Below, piece after piece: positions 5,451 through 11,644 of a stretch of 11,644 nucleotides of DNA. The notes under the pieces were generated by a model. That model was given only the letters and a program-made list of their open reading frames with translations. It was not told the DNA's origin and did no database searches. The translations under genes were made by a program, and so were the position numbers. The first letter of the stretch is position 1; each line of letters opens with the position of its first letter. The stretch is from assembly GCA_002316385.1 (NCBI GenBank), contig DCDL01000055.1, forward strand, positions 45,637 to 57,280, in the 5' to 3' direction. The DNA is from Clostridium sp. UBA1056. GTDB taxonomy: Bacteria; Bacillota; Clostridia; Clostridiales; Clostridiaceae.

Positions 5451-5714
5451 GAGAATATTCGTATTTTAAAATACTATAGCATTTACGTTAATTAAGAAAC
5501 ATAATCGGTGAATTTTAACAAAACTGCCAATATAGAATTATTAGAAACCCCATTAAGTTAGTGAAAAAAATATCAACTTTTGTTCAATTATTTGGTTTAA
5601 TATAGGCATTATGGTATGATATAGAAGCAATCTTAATTATATTTATAACGTAATTTCAAAGCTAAGTAAGATTAGAGGTTGAATTTAGTTCTAATTTATT
5701 GCTGGAGGTTTAAA
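5451..5714 (+). other. Intergenic region between rnz and the LRR protein gene
   Basis: 264 bases. GTATTTTAAAATAC (5460-5473) is a self-complementary stretch without a loop, so a poor terminator. A weak AAGTT/AACTT hairpin followed by TTTTGTT (about 5557-5584) is the only terminator-like structure for rnz. The promoter of the next gene follows it. Confidence 0.35.
5592..5620 (+). promoter_or_regulatory. Promoter of the LRR membrane protein gene
   Basis: TTGGTT (5592-5597), an exact 17-base spacer and TATGAT (5615-5620), preceded by TGG as an extended -10. This is the best-formed promoter in the window. It predicts a transcript start near 5627 and a leader of about 88 bases. Confidence 0.55.
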
Positions 5715-6803
5715 ATGGATAATACTATTAATAATGAAGAGATTAAAACTAAAGATAAGCCTAAAAACTATAAAAGGGAGTATCTAATAGGTATATTTAT
5801 GCTAATAGCATTTATGTGTCTTCAATTATGTTTTTCTAGCATCTATGACACTAGTGCTGATTCTCCAGTATTTTGGATTGTTTTAATGGTAGCTGGTATT
5901 GCTTTTCATAGAGGAAATTGGAAGGAATATATCTTATGGATTTTTCCTGTATTAAATTATTTTCTATTTAGATTATTTTATATCTATATTCCTAACTATA
6001 TTGTAATTTTTATAGTGACAGCAGTTTTAACTATTTTTTATGCAGTTAAAGAGAATTCTGATAAAAAGAAAATAAAGATTGCTTTAGTTATAGTTCTAGG
6101 TATATTGTTTTTTTCCACAAACTACTATCTGTATTCTAATCGAATAATAAAGGATGGAAATTTAGAAGCGGAAATAAAACGTTCACAGGAAATAAAAAAG
6201 CCTGCCTTTCTTTCTTTAAAACAAGGAGAATTAGATAAGATAGATGAAATGCTGATTAGCGGTGTCAATAAAGTAAAAAGTTTAAGTGGAATTGAAAGTA
6301 TGGATTCTCTAAAAACTCTTTATATAGATGATGAAGGTTTTATTATGGATTATAGTCCTCTTTTAAAATGTAAAAACCTAAAGAGAATGTCTATTTGGTA
6401 TGGAAACTTAAATAAATTTGGAGAGATTGATACCTTTAAAAACCTAGAAGACTTAGTAATTGTTTTTCCTAAGAAAGGTTCTTTAGAAGATATGCCATAT
6501 TTTCCAGATGTAAAAGATCTTAATATTCAGACTAAGAAGCCTGTTAGCCTTTCAGGTTTGAAAAACTTCCCGAAAGTTGAGAAGTTTTCACTATCTGTTA
6601 CAGGGGTTCCAAATTTTGATGGCATAGAAAACCTTACTAATTTAAGAGAGCTTATACTATATGATAAAGTTATTGAGAATTATGATAAATTACTTAGTAT
6701 ACCTACATTGAAAAAAATTTCTTTATATTCACCACTTAATGTTAATAATGAACTTATAAATGCAGCTAAAGCAAAGGGAATAGAAATTGAGATTATGAAG
6801 TAA
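5715..6803 (+). CDS. Membrane protein with leucine-rich-repeat C-terminal domain, function unknown
   Basis: 362 residues in two parts. Residues 1-20 are hydrophilic and basic. Four to five hydrophobic segments follow (about 22-42, 52-66, two within 71-111, and 119-138). From about 185 to 345 the protein shows irregular leucine-rich repeats of 20-24 residues, with the pattern LKTLYID, LKRMSIW, LEDLVIV, VKDLNIQ, VEKFSLS, LRELILY and LKKISLY, each a predicted strand followed by a loop. This is a protein-binding scaffold, seen in Clostridium and Listeria surface proteins; partner and pathway are unknown. There is no signal peptide and no enzyme motif. The side of the membrane on which the repeats lie cannot be settled by eye. 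The start is the ATG at 5715 with GGAGG 7 bases upstream; an upstream TTG at 5679 lacks a usable spacing. It is transcribed alone from the promoter at 5592-5620. Confidence 0.88.
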   Translation: MDNTINNEEIKTKDKPKNYKREYLIGIFMLIAFMCLQLCFSSIYDTSADSPVFWIVLMVAGIAFHRGNWKEYILWIFPVLNYFLFRLFYIYIPNYIVIFIVTAVLTIFYAVKENSDKKKIKIALVIVLGILFFSTNYYLYSNRIIKDGNLEAEIKRSQEIKKPAFLSLKQGELDKIDEMLISGVNKVKSLSGIESMDSLKTLYIDDEGFIMDYSPLLKCKNLKRMSIWYGNLNKFGEIDTFKNLEDLVIVFPKKGSLEDMPYFPDVKDLNIQTKKPVSLSGLKNFPKVEKFSLSVTGVPNFDGIENLTNLRELILYDKVIENYDKLLSIPTLKKISLYSPLNVNNELINAAKAKGIEIEIMK

Positions 6804-7253
6804 GTTAATAAGATATTTCAATAAATTTTAATAATAATATGCAAGGTAAACTCGTGAATAATGCATACTAATAACTACAGTAAATACCTATATATTTAAA
6901 CATGGTTATGTGTCTAGTCTATAAATATTGCTTTATTTATAGTAACTATAGTAGTGAAAAATAGAATATCAGCTGTTTTGATTTTACTTAGATATTTCTC
7001 TATAAAATCAAGCATATTAGCACCTTGAAAAATTCAAGTAAGAGCTGAAGATAAAAGTACTATTCAACCATATATTATATTTAGTGGTACTAATTTAAAA
7101 TATAAAAAGAGATAAATTTATAGTCTACTGATTTTGAAAGTATAGTAAATTTAGAAAATAGGATTATAAGGGAGGAAATTTAATCTTTATTTTGTAGGAT
7201 TATTTGGTTAATTTACGTATACTATATAGAGAGTATTTTAGGGGGGGATTGTT
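6804..7253. other. 450-base intergenic region before the GerMN lipoprotein gene
   Basis: No ORF with a credible start. A possible three-way junction lies at 6969-7048. An isolated Shine-Dalgarno-like AAGGGAGG lies at 7168-7175, but the codons after it run into TAA and TAG without a usable start. No convincing promoter or terminator was found, although the LRR gene should end and the lipoprotein gene should begin here. Confidence 0.5.
6969..7048 (+). other. Possible structured RNA (three-way junction)
   Basis: TCAGCT (6969-6974) can pair with AGCTGA (7043-7048) and enclose two perfect hairpins: TTGATTTTA (6978-6986) with TAAAATCAA (7003-7011), and CTTGAA (7024-7029) with TTCAAG (7033-7038) around an AAA loop. 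There is no T-run behind it and no known family that I recognise. In sequence this AT-rich, part of the pairing may be chance. Confidence 0.25.
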
Positions 7254-8417
7254 GTGAGAAGAAAAGTGATTCTTGTAATAATTTTTGCAGTAGCAGTTTT
7301 TCTTACAGGTTGTGGTAATAAAAATAGTGAAGAAGATAAGAATATTCATGTAGATACTAATAATGTTGTAACAAACAACGCTGATAATACCTTAAAAGAT
7401 GAAAAAAATACCGATTCCAAAGAAACTAGTAAAGAGAATAATACTACTAAACCAGATGAAAGTAATAATAACAGCAAGTCAAGCTATAGTATAGATGACT
7501 ATTTTACTTTTAAGGAAAACGTAAAATACAACTATGCTGGTACAAATTCAGAGTATGCAGAATATGTTACCTACGTTGATTATATAAATGGAAATAAGGT
7601 TCAACTAAGAAGTAACAATGGAGGAACAGAAACAGTAACGGTTTTACAAAATAGTAATGGGGAGCTTAAAAAAATTTTTCAAAGAAATGAGTGCTACTAT
7701 AGAGAAAATTTTACAAATAAAGTAGCTAATATAGATGAAATATTATTAAAGGAGCCTCTAGTGGTAGGTACAGCATGGAAATTATCAGATGGAAGTAAGA
7801 GATATATTTCCAAGATGGATGTGAAGATTTCAATAGGTAGTGAAGAGTGTAGTGCTCTTGAAGTTACTACAGAAAATATCAATGGCCAAATGGATTTACA
7901 GTATTACGCTGTTAATAAGGGGCTAATTAAATCTATTTATGATGCTAATAATATGAAAGTTACTTCAACTTTGAAGAATATTGAAGAGAATGTAAGATTA
8001 ACTCAAAGTATAAGATGTTATTATCCAGATGAAAATTATCCAGATGAAAATTATAATATTCATTATGAAGATAGAAATTTTTCTTTTGCAACTAATGATA
8101 TAACTAAAATTAGTATTCAGAATTTATTCAAGGATTTTCCAGGAAATAATAAGGGACAATTGATAGGTAAAAATGTAACTATAAATAGTTTATATTTAAA
8201 TGATGATGGTATGGTATATATAGATTTTAGCAGTAATTTTGTAAAAGAAATGAATGCAGGTTCAGGCTTTGAAAGTGTTATATTAGAGAGTATTACAAAC
8301 ACTATAGGAAAATACTATGGAGTTGATAAAGTTTATATAACTATAGATAATAAGCCATACAGTTCAGGGCATATCGTAAAAGCTAAGAGTGAGTATTTTA
8401 AAGTGACATGTGAGTAA
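7254..8417 (+). CDS. Lipoprotein with C-terminal GerMN (Germane) domain
   Basis: 387 residues. MRRK, a hydrophobic core and the lipobox LTGC give lipidation at Cys20 and anchoring on the outer face of the membrane. Residues about 21-77 are a low-complexity Asn/Asp/Lys/Ser/Thr linker. A beta-rich domain of unknown role follows (about 78-245). The C-terminal part (about 283-375) matches GerMN: VYIDFSSNF (321-329), then GSGFESVILESITNTIGKYY (336-355) and VDKVYITIDNKP (357-368). GerM proteins act in sporulation and germination, and related lipoproteins occur more widely at the cell surface, so a sporulation role is inferred only. A 15-base tandem duplication gives YPDENYPDENY at 257-267. The start is GTG with a run of seven G (7241-7247) as its ribosome binding site, 6 bases away. 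No operon partner is seen. Confidence 0.88.
   Translation: MRRKVILVIIFAVAVFLTGCGNKNSEEDKNIHVDTNNVVTNNADNTLKDEKNTDSKETSKENNTTKPDESNNNSKSSYSIDDYFTFKENVKYNYAGTNSEYAEYVTYVDYINGNKVQLRSNNGGTETVTVLQNSNGELKKIFQRNECYYRENFTNKVANIDEILLKEPLVVGTAWKLSDGSKRYISKMDVKISIGSEECSALEVTTENINGQMDLQYYAVNKGLIKSIYDANNMKVTSTLKNIEENVRLTQSIRCYYPDENYPDENYNIHYEDRNFSFATNDITKISIQNLFKDFPGNNKGQLIGKNVTINSLYLNDDGMVYIDFSSNFVKEMNAGSGFESVILESITNTIGKYYGVDKVYITIDNKPYSSGHIVKAKSEYFKVTCE
8021..8050 (+). repeat. 15-base tandem duplication inside the GerMN lipoprotein gene
   Basis: TTATCCAGATGAAAA occurs twice head to tail (8021-8035 and 8036-8050) and is followed by TTAT of a third unit. It keeps the frame and repeats the residues YPDEN in the stretch just before the GerMN domain. 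It is probably a replication-slippage product that may vary between strains. Confidence 0.85.
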
Positions 8418-8441
8418 TTAAGAGAAAAAATTTTATGAATA

Positions 8442-8497
8442 AGGCATCCTCAAAATATACTTCCCATCTTTGACTTATTATTTATTTTCAGATGCCT
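8442..8497. mobile_element. MITE-like inverted-repeat element, short copy A
   Basis: 56 bases from AGGCATC to GATGCCT, 24 bases after the lipoprotein stop. Its right 32 bases with flank (8469-8500) are identical to 8831-8862 of copy B. The left arm is degenerate and the interior shorter, so this is probably a decayed or internally deleted copy. It has no coding capacity. It may also help to end the lipoprotein transcript. Confidence 0.6.
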
Positions 8498-8559
8498 AAA
8501 ATATTTTAACTATTAAAATAAAATGATATAAAGGCTATTTAAAAAGTAGTATATTAGAT

Positions 8560-8615
8560 AAACAATTTCATCAAAAGATTACTTAATGTTATCTTTTAAT
8601 GAAATTGTTTATTTT
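8560..8615 (+). terminator. Long terminator-type hairpin downstream of the GerMN lipoprotein gene
   Basis: AAACAATTTCAT (8560-8571) pairs exactly with ATGAAATTGTTT (8599-8610). After one C/A mismatch AAAAGAT (8573-8579) pairs with ATCTTTT (8591-8597) around an 11-base loop. ATTTTAT follows, a modest T-rich tail. It is probably the transcription end of the lipoprotein gene. The stem is AT-rich, so efficiency is uncertain. Confidence 0.5.
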
Positions 8616-8790
8616 ATGTAAAAGATAATACTAACAGAAAAACCAACAGTGCACTTATAAATACAATATTTTATTGTGAAAAGAAAATTAATTTAGTTAA
8701 TTCAGAAGATTTATTTATTAATAAAACATTATATCCAACAGTGAAATAAACATGGAGAAGTTAAGCTGATATTAAGGTAATTATTATATA

Positions 8791-8859
8791 AGGCATCTTC
8801 AAAAAATAAATAAGTCAGAATGCTCGTATATTTGACTTATTATTTATTTTCAGATGCCT
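8791..8859. mobile_element. MITE-like inverted-repeat element, full copy B
   Basis: 69 bases. The terminal inverted repeats of 27 bases (8791-8817 and 8833-8859) agree at 22 positions, begin AGGCATCT and end at AAGTCA, and leave a 15-base centre. The element is bordered by ATA on the left and AAA on the right, so a short AT target cannot be told from chance. It ends 5 bases before the nhaC Shine-Dalgarno, so any transcript of nhaC from further upstream carries this long hairpin directly before its ribosome binding site. It has no ORF; movement would need a transposase elsewhere in the genome. Confidence 0.68.
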
Positions 8860-8873
8860 AAATCAAGGGGGAT

Positions 8874-10319
8874 ATGAAAACAATGAAAACGAATAACAGT
8901 GCTCAGGAAAAAAGACCTAGCTTTGGAGCAGCAATATTTATAATTCTTTTTTTATGTGTTGCAATGTCTTTACAAATTTTTGTATTTAAACAAAACTATG
9001 CTACCCATATTACGCTGATTATAGTAACAACTGTTGCTGCAATAGTAGCATTAATGTCTGGGTTTACATGGCAGGATATTGAAGATGGTATCGTTTATGG
9101 ATGTAATATTGCATTAGTACCGATGCTTATACTTATGCTCGTAGGAGTTCTTATTGCTACATGGATAGCAGCTGGAACTATACCAACACTTATATACTAT
9201 GGATTAAAAATAATATCGCCATCATTCTTTTTATTTACATCAGCATTAGTTTGCTCAATAGCGTCAGTTTCAACAGGGAGTAGTTATACTACAGGAGCTA
9301 CCTTTGGAGTTGCCTTTATGGGAATAGGAATGGGGTTAGGAGTTCCACCAGCATTAACAGCGGGGGCAGTAATTTCAGGATCTATTTTTGGTGATAAAAT
9401 GTCTCCATTATCAGATTCTACTAACTTAGCAGCTGGCGTGGCAGAAGCTAACCTTTTTGATCACATTAGGTCTATGTGTTATACTACAGGACCAGCTTTT
9501 ATAATATCTTTAGCACTTTATGCAGTTATAGGATTTCAATTTAAAGCTGATGCTATAGATGTTTCTCAAATAAATATTATACTTAATGGATTGGCAGATA
9601 ACTTTACATTAAATCCACTTATGTTAATTCCACCAATTATAGTAGTTATTCTGGCAGTTAAAAAAGTTTCAGGACTTGCAGTAATGGTTATAGCATCTAT
9701 AATAGGATTAATATTTGCTGTATTATTCCAAGGATTTGGATTTGGAGAAATGCTTGGGTTCATGAATGATGGATTTGTTTCTAATACTGGAATTGCAGAA
9801 ATTGATTCTCTTTTAAGCCGTGGAGGGCTTCAAAGCATGATGTGGACAATATCTTTAGGATTTATAGGAATAAGCTTTGGTGGATTACTAGAAAAAACTA
9901 AGGTTTTAGAAGTTTTATTAGAAAAAATGTCAGGACTAGTTAATAAACAAGGTGGATTAATTACTACACACGTTATTTCAGCTATTGCAGTTAATTTATT
10001 CTCTGCAAGTCAATATATAGCATTAATAATACCAGGAAGAATGCTTGTACCTGCTTATAAAAAGCTTAAAATTCTTCCTCAAGTTTGTTCAAGAACCTGT
10101 GAAGATTCTGCAACTGTTACTTCACCATTAGTTCCATGGGGATTATGCGGAGTATATTTTTCAGGGGTTTTAGGAGTAACTACCATTGAATATATACCTT
10201 ATGTATTCTTAGCATTACTTTGTCCAGTGATTACAATTATATATGCTTATACTGATAAATTTGTATTTAAAGAAGGAGATATTAAAACTTCAAGCACTTA
10301 TGAAAATAAATCTGTATAG
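8874..10319 (+). CDS. nhaC: NhaC-family Na+/H+ antiporter or related solute antiporter
   Basis: 481 residues with about eleven to twelve hydrophobic segments, in the usual range for the family. Family signatures: SVSTGSSYTTGATFGVAFMG (131-150), ISGSIFGDKMSPLSDSTNLA (167-186), and in the second half CEDSATVTSPLVPWGLCG. The GDKMSPLSDSTNLA block is shared by NhaC and by the malate-lactate/Na+ exchanger MleN, so the substrate may be an organic anion or amino acid rather than only Na+ and H+. The next gene, 18 bases downstream, is an M20 peptidase, which suggests joint uptake or export of its substrate or product (inference). The start is ambiguous: ATG at 8874 lies 2 bases after AAGGGGG and ATG at 8883 lies 11 bases after it; both give MKT as first residues. 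MITE copy B lies in the leader. Confidence 0.9.
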   Translation: MKTMKTNNSAQEKRPSFGAAIFIILFLCVAMSLQIFVFKQNYATHITLIIVTTVAAIVALMSGFTWQDIEDGIVYGCNIALVPMLILMLVGVLIATWIAAGTIPTLIYYGLKIISPSFFLFTSALVCSIASVSTGSSYTTGATFGVAFMGIGMGLGVPPALTAGAVISGSIFGDKMSPLSDSTNLAAGVAEANLFDHIRSMCYTTGPAFIISLALYAVIGFQFKADAIDVSQINIILNGLADNFTLNPLMLIPPIIVVILAVKKVSGLAVMVIASIIGLIFAVLFQGFGFGEMLGFMNDGFVSNTGIAEIDSLLSRGGLQSMMWTISLGFIGISFGGLLEKTKVLEVLLEKMSGLVNKQGGLITTHVISAIAVNLFSASQYIALIIPGRMLVPAYKKLKILPQVCSRTCEDSATVTSPLVPWGLCGVYFSGVLGVTTIEYIPYVFLALLCPVITIIYAYTDKFVFKEGDIKTSSTYENKSV

Positions 10320-10337
10320 TTAAGAGGGATAATACTT

Positions 10338-11546
10338 ATGAGAAAAACAGCAATAGATTATATAAATAGAGAAAGAGTTATTTGTCTTTTAAAAACACTT
10401 GTTAATGTTCCAAGTCCTTACTTTCATGAAAAGGAAGTTATGAATACTGTTTATACATGGCTAAAGGAGCATGACCTAAATCCGGAATTTCATCACTATG
10501 AAGAAAAGAAAATTACTCAATTCCAGGGATTAAATGTTATAGGTACTCTTAAAGGTAAAAAACATGGGCCTAAAATCTATTTTAATGGACATGTAGATAC
10601 TGTAAATCAGTGCAACGGATGGGATACAGATCCATTTAAGGCTACAATTAAAGAGGATAAGCTTTATGGATTAGGAGCTTTGGATATGAAATCTGGCGTA
10701 GTAGCTATAATGCTTGCCCTTGAAGCTTTCAAGTCACTTCATAATGAATTTAGTGGAGAAATTATTTATTCTATTGTTTCTGATGAAGAAGGCCCTTATG
10801 GGTTAGGTACAGATGCAGTTATAAGAGACGGTATTGCCAATAATATTGATGTGGCTATAGTAACAGAACCTAGTAGTGGATTTTGTAAAAAGTCATTTCC
10901 TTGTGTTTGTTTAGGCGCAAGAGGAGGATTTAATTATACTGTAACTTTAAAGGGAAAATCATCTCATGCAGCAAATCCAGAAAGAGGAATAAATGCATTA
11001 GTTGATTGTGCAAAATTAATGATAGAGCTTGAAAAATCAACACTAATTGAAGATGAAAAGTTAGGTAAGGGTTCAATATGTATTTTAGGATGCAACAGTA
11101 AAAATGAAGCTTGTAGTGTGCCTGATGAAGCCTCTTTTACGGTATTCAGACATGTGGTTAATGGAGAGGATGCAGACTATATTAAGCAGGAATTATTTAG
11201 CGCTGTAAAAAGAGCGGGTATTAGTTCTGAGGTTCAATACTCATTAAGAGAATATCCAAATGAAGAAACTAAGGGGTTTCTTCCATATACTGTTGATGAA
11301 AATAATCCTTATGTTAAGAAGTTTATAGAAAGTGTAGAAGAAGTTTCTAAGGAAAAATGCACTATCGATTATTTTAAAAGTATAGGAGATTTTAATTATA
11401 TAGGTTCAAGATTAAAGGCTCCAACTATAATATTTGGTCCAGATGGAGATAATTATCATGCATGCAATGAATATGTAAAAATAGATACTGTAAGAGATAC
11501 GGCCTTATCTATTTATCAATATTTATGTAATCTTCTATGTAATTAA
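10338..11546 (+). CDS. M20-family metallopeptidase / amidohydrolase (ArgE/DapE/ACY1 type)
   Basis: A cytosolic two-metal hydrolase of 402 residues, a normal length. The M20 set is complete: NGHVDT with His85 and Asp87, GALDMKSG with the bridging Asp116, SDEEG with general base Glu150 and ligand Glu151, TEP with Glu177, and YHACNEY with His374. GKSSHAANPERG around His210 marks the lid domain, whose His helps bind substrate across the dimer. Members deacylate N-acyl amino acids, desuccinylate diaminopimelate precursors or cleave dipeptides; the exact substrate cannot be read from the sequence. AGAGGG lies 9 bases before the ATG. It is the second gene of an operon with the NhaC-type transporter, and a terminator follows. 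Catabolic use of an acylated amino acid or dipeptide is plausible but inferred. Confidence 0.92.
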   Translation: MRKTAIDYINRERVICLLKTLVNVPSPYFHEKEVMNTVYTWLKEHDLNPEFHHYEEKKITQFQGLNVIGTLKGKKHGPKIYFNGHVDTVNQCNGWDTDPFKATIKEDKLYGLGALDMKSGVVAIMLALEAFKSLHNEFSGEIIYSIVSDEEGPYGLGTDAVIRDGIANNIDVAIVTEPSSGFCKKSFPCVCLGARGGFNYTVTLKGKSSHAANPERGINALVDCAKLMIELEKSTLIEDEKLGKGSICILGCNSKNEACSVPDEASFTVFRHVVNGEDADYIKQELFSAVKRAGISSEVQYSLREYPNEETKGFLPYTVDENNPYVKKFIESVEEVSKEKCTIDYFKSIGDFNYIGSRLKAPTIIFGPDGDNYHACNEYVKIDTVRDTALSIYQYLCNLLCN

Positions 11547-11579
11547 AATTTTATAGCTTAATATATAGTATTTTTAAGG

Positions 11580-11627
11580 AAGAGGTTCTGTTGGAAATTT
11601 TGTAAAAATATTTCAGGGACCTCTTTT
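11580..11627 (+). terminator. Intrinsic terminator of the nhaC-M20 operon
   Basis: AAGAGGT (11580-11586) pairs with ACCTCTT (11619-11625), extended inward by TC against GG (one G-U pair) and by GAAAT against ATTTC further in, and ends in CTCTTTT. It starts 33 bases after the M20 stop. The T-run is short because MITE copy C begins immediately after it. Confidence 0.68.
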
Positions 11628-11644
11628 AGGCATCTTCAAAAAAT
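11628..11644. mobile_element. MITE-like element, copy C, cut by the window end
   Basis: AGGCATCTTCAAAAAAT is identical to the first 17 bases of copy B. The rest lies beyond the window. It directly abuts the T-run of the operon terminator. Confidence 0.55.

Larger units (their letters stand above)
8418..8873. other. 456-base intergenic region between the GerMN lipoprotein and nhaC
   Basis: No gene is visible. It holds two copies of a MITE-like element (8442-8497 and 8791-8859), a long terminator-type hairpin (8560-8610) and the nhaC ribosome binding site. A small ACAATA/TATTGT hairpin also lies near 8660-8680. The promoter of the nhaC operon must lie between the terminator and the start, or within the second element. 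TATATA at 8785-8790 with TTAAGC at 8761-8766 (18-base spacer) is a weak candidate. Confidence 0.5.

Noticed and set aside
5460..5473. GTATTTTAAAATAC as rnz terminator
   Set aside because: The palindrome has no room for a loop and no T-run follows.
5679..5714. TTG start for the LRR protein with 12 extra residues
   Set aside because: The TTG has AGAGG directly adjacent with no spacing, while the ATG at 5715 has GGAGG at good distance.
7168..7175. AAGGGAGG, a good Shine-Dalgarno sequence
   Set aside because: No ATG, GTG or TTG codon that opens a frame lies at a usable distance; the nearby TTG runs directly into TAG. It may be a gene remnant, but nothing supports that.
8442..8859. CRISPR-like spaced repeats
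   Set aside because: Only two copies of unequal length lie here, with about 290 bases between them, and they have inverted-repeat ends; no regular spacer pattern.

Overview
The window is AT-rich, with strong GGAGG-type ribosome binding sites, long intergenic regions and gene families typical of anaerobic Firmicutes: a Na+-pumping decarboxylase, a GerMN lipoprotein and a NhaC-type antiporter. It most likely comes from Clostridium or a close relative in the Clostridiaceae. No species can be named from the sequence alone. There are nine protein genes that I trust, one of them a 42-codon gene, plus a probable 14-codon leader ORF. I see no tRNA, rRNA, CRISPR array, phage gene or transposase.

Left part (1-1360, minus strand): the beta subunit of a Na+-translocating biotin-dependent decarboxylase, followed with a one-base overlap by a minimal gamma-type membrane subunit. 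A block of two hairpins lies downstream at the window edge. A divergent intergenic region with two good dyads (1590-1609 and 1644-1676) leads to a plus-strand gene for an exported protein of unknown function with one C-terminal membrane anchor (1709-2692). That gene converges on a low-specificity threonine aldolase (2894-3922, minus); a long, probably bidirectional terminator hairpin lies between them.

Centre (3923-5450): a 527-base region between the divergent threonine aldolase and RNase Z genes. It holds a strong plus-strand terminator with an eight-T tail that serves no visible gene, so it may end a small RNA. Further on is an unusual RNase Z leader. A near-perfect Shine-Dalgarno sequence serves a 14-codon GTG ORF whose stop overlaps the rnz ATG (ATGA). 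The ORF lies almost wholly inside a 17-bp hairpin, and the 5' arm of that hairpin can instead pair with an upstream copy of the 3' arm. This is the most interesting feature of the window.

Right part (5715-11644, plus strand): a membrane protein with a leucine-rich-repeat tail, a lipoprotein with a C-terminal GerMN domain, and a two-gene unit of a NhaC-family transporter and an M20 metallopeptidase. Three copies of a short inverted-repeat element (8442-8497, 8791-8859, and 11628 to the window end) lie around these genes and look like a non-autonomous mobile element (MITE). One copy sits 5 bases upstream of the nhaC ribosome binding site; another directly follows the terminator of the M20 gene.

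Most genes look independently transcribed. The clear operons are beta-gamma of the decarboxylase and nhaC-M20. In four genes or pairs the start had to be chosen: 1360 for the beta subunit, 1709 for the exported protein and 5715 for the LRR protein, each set by its Shine-Dalgarno spacing, while for nhaC the choice between 8874 and 8883 remains open.
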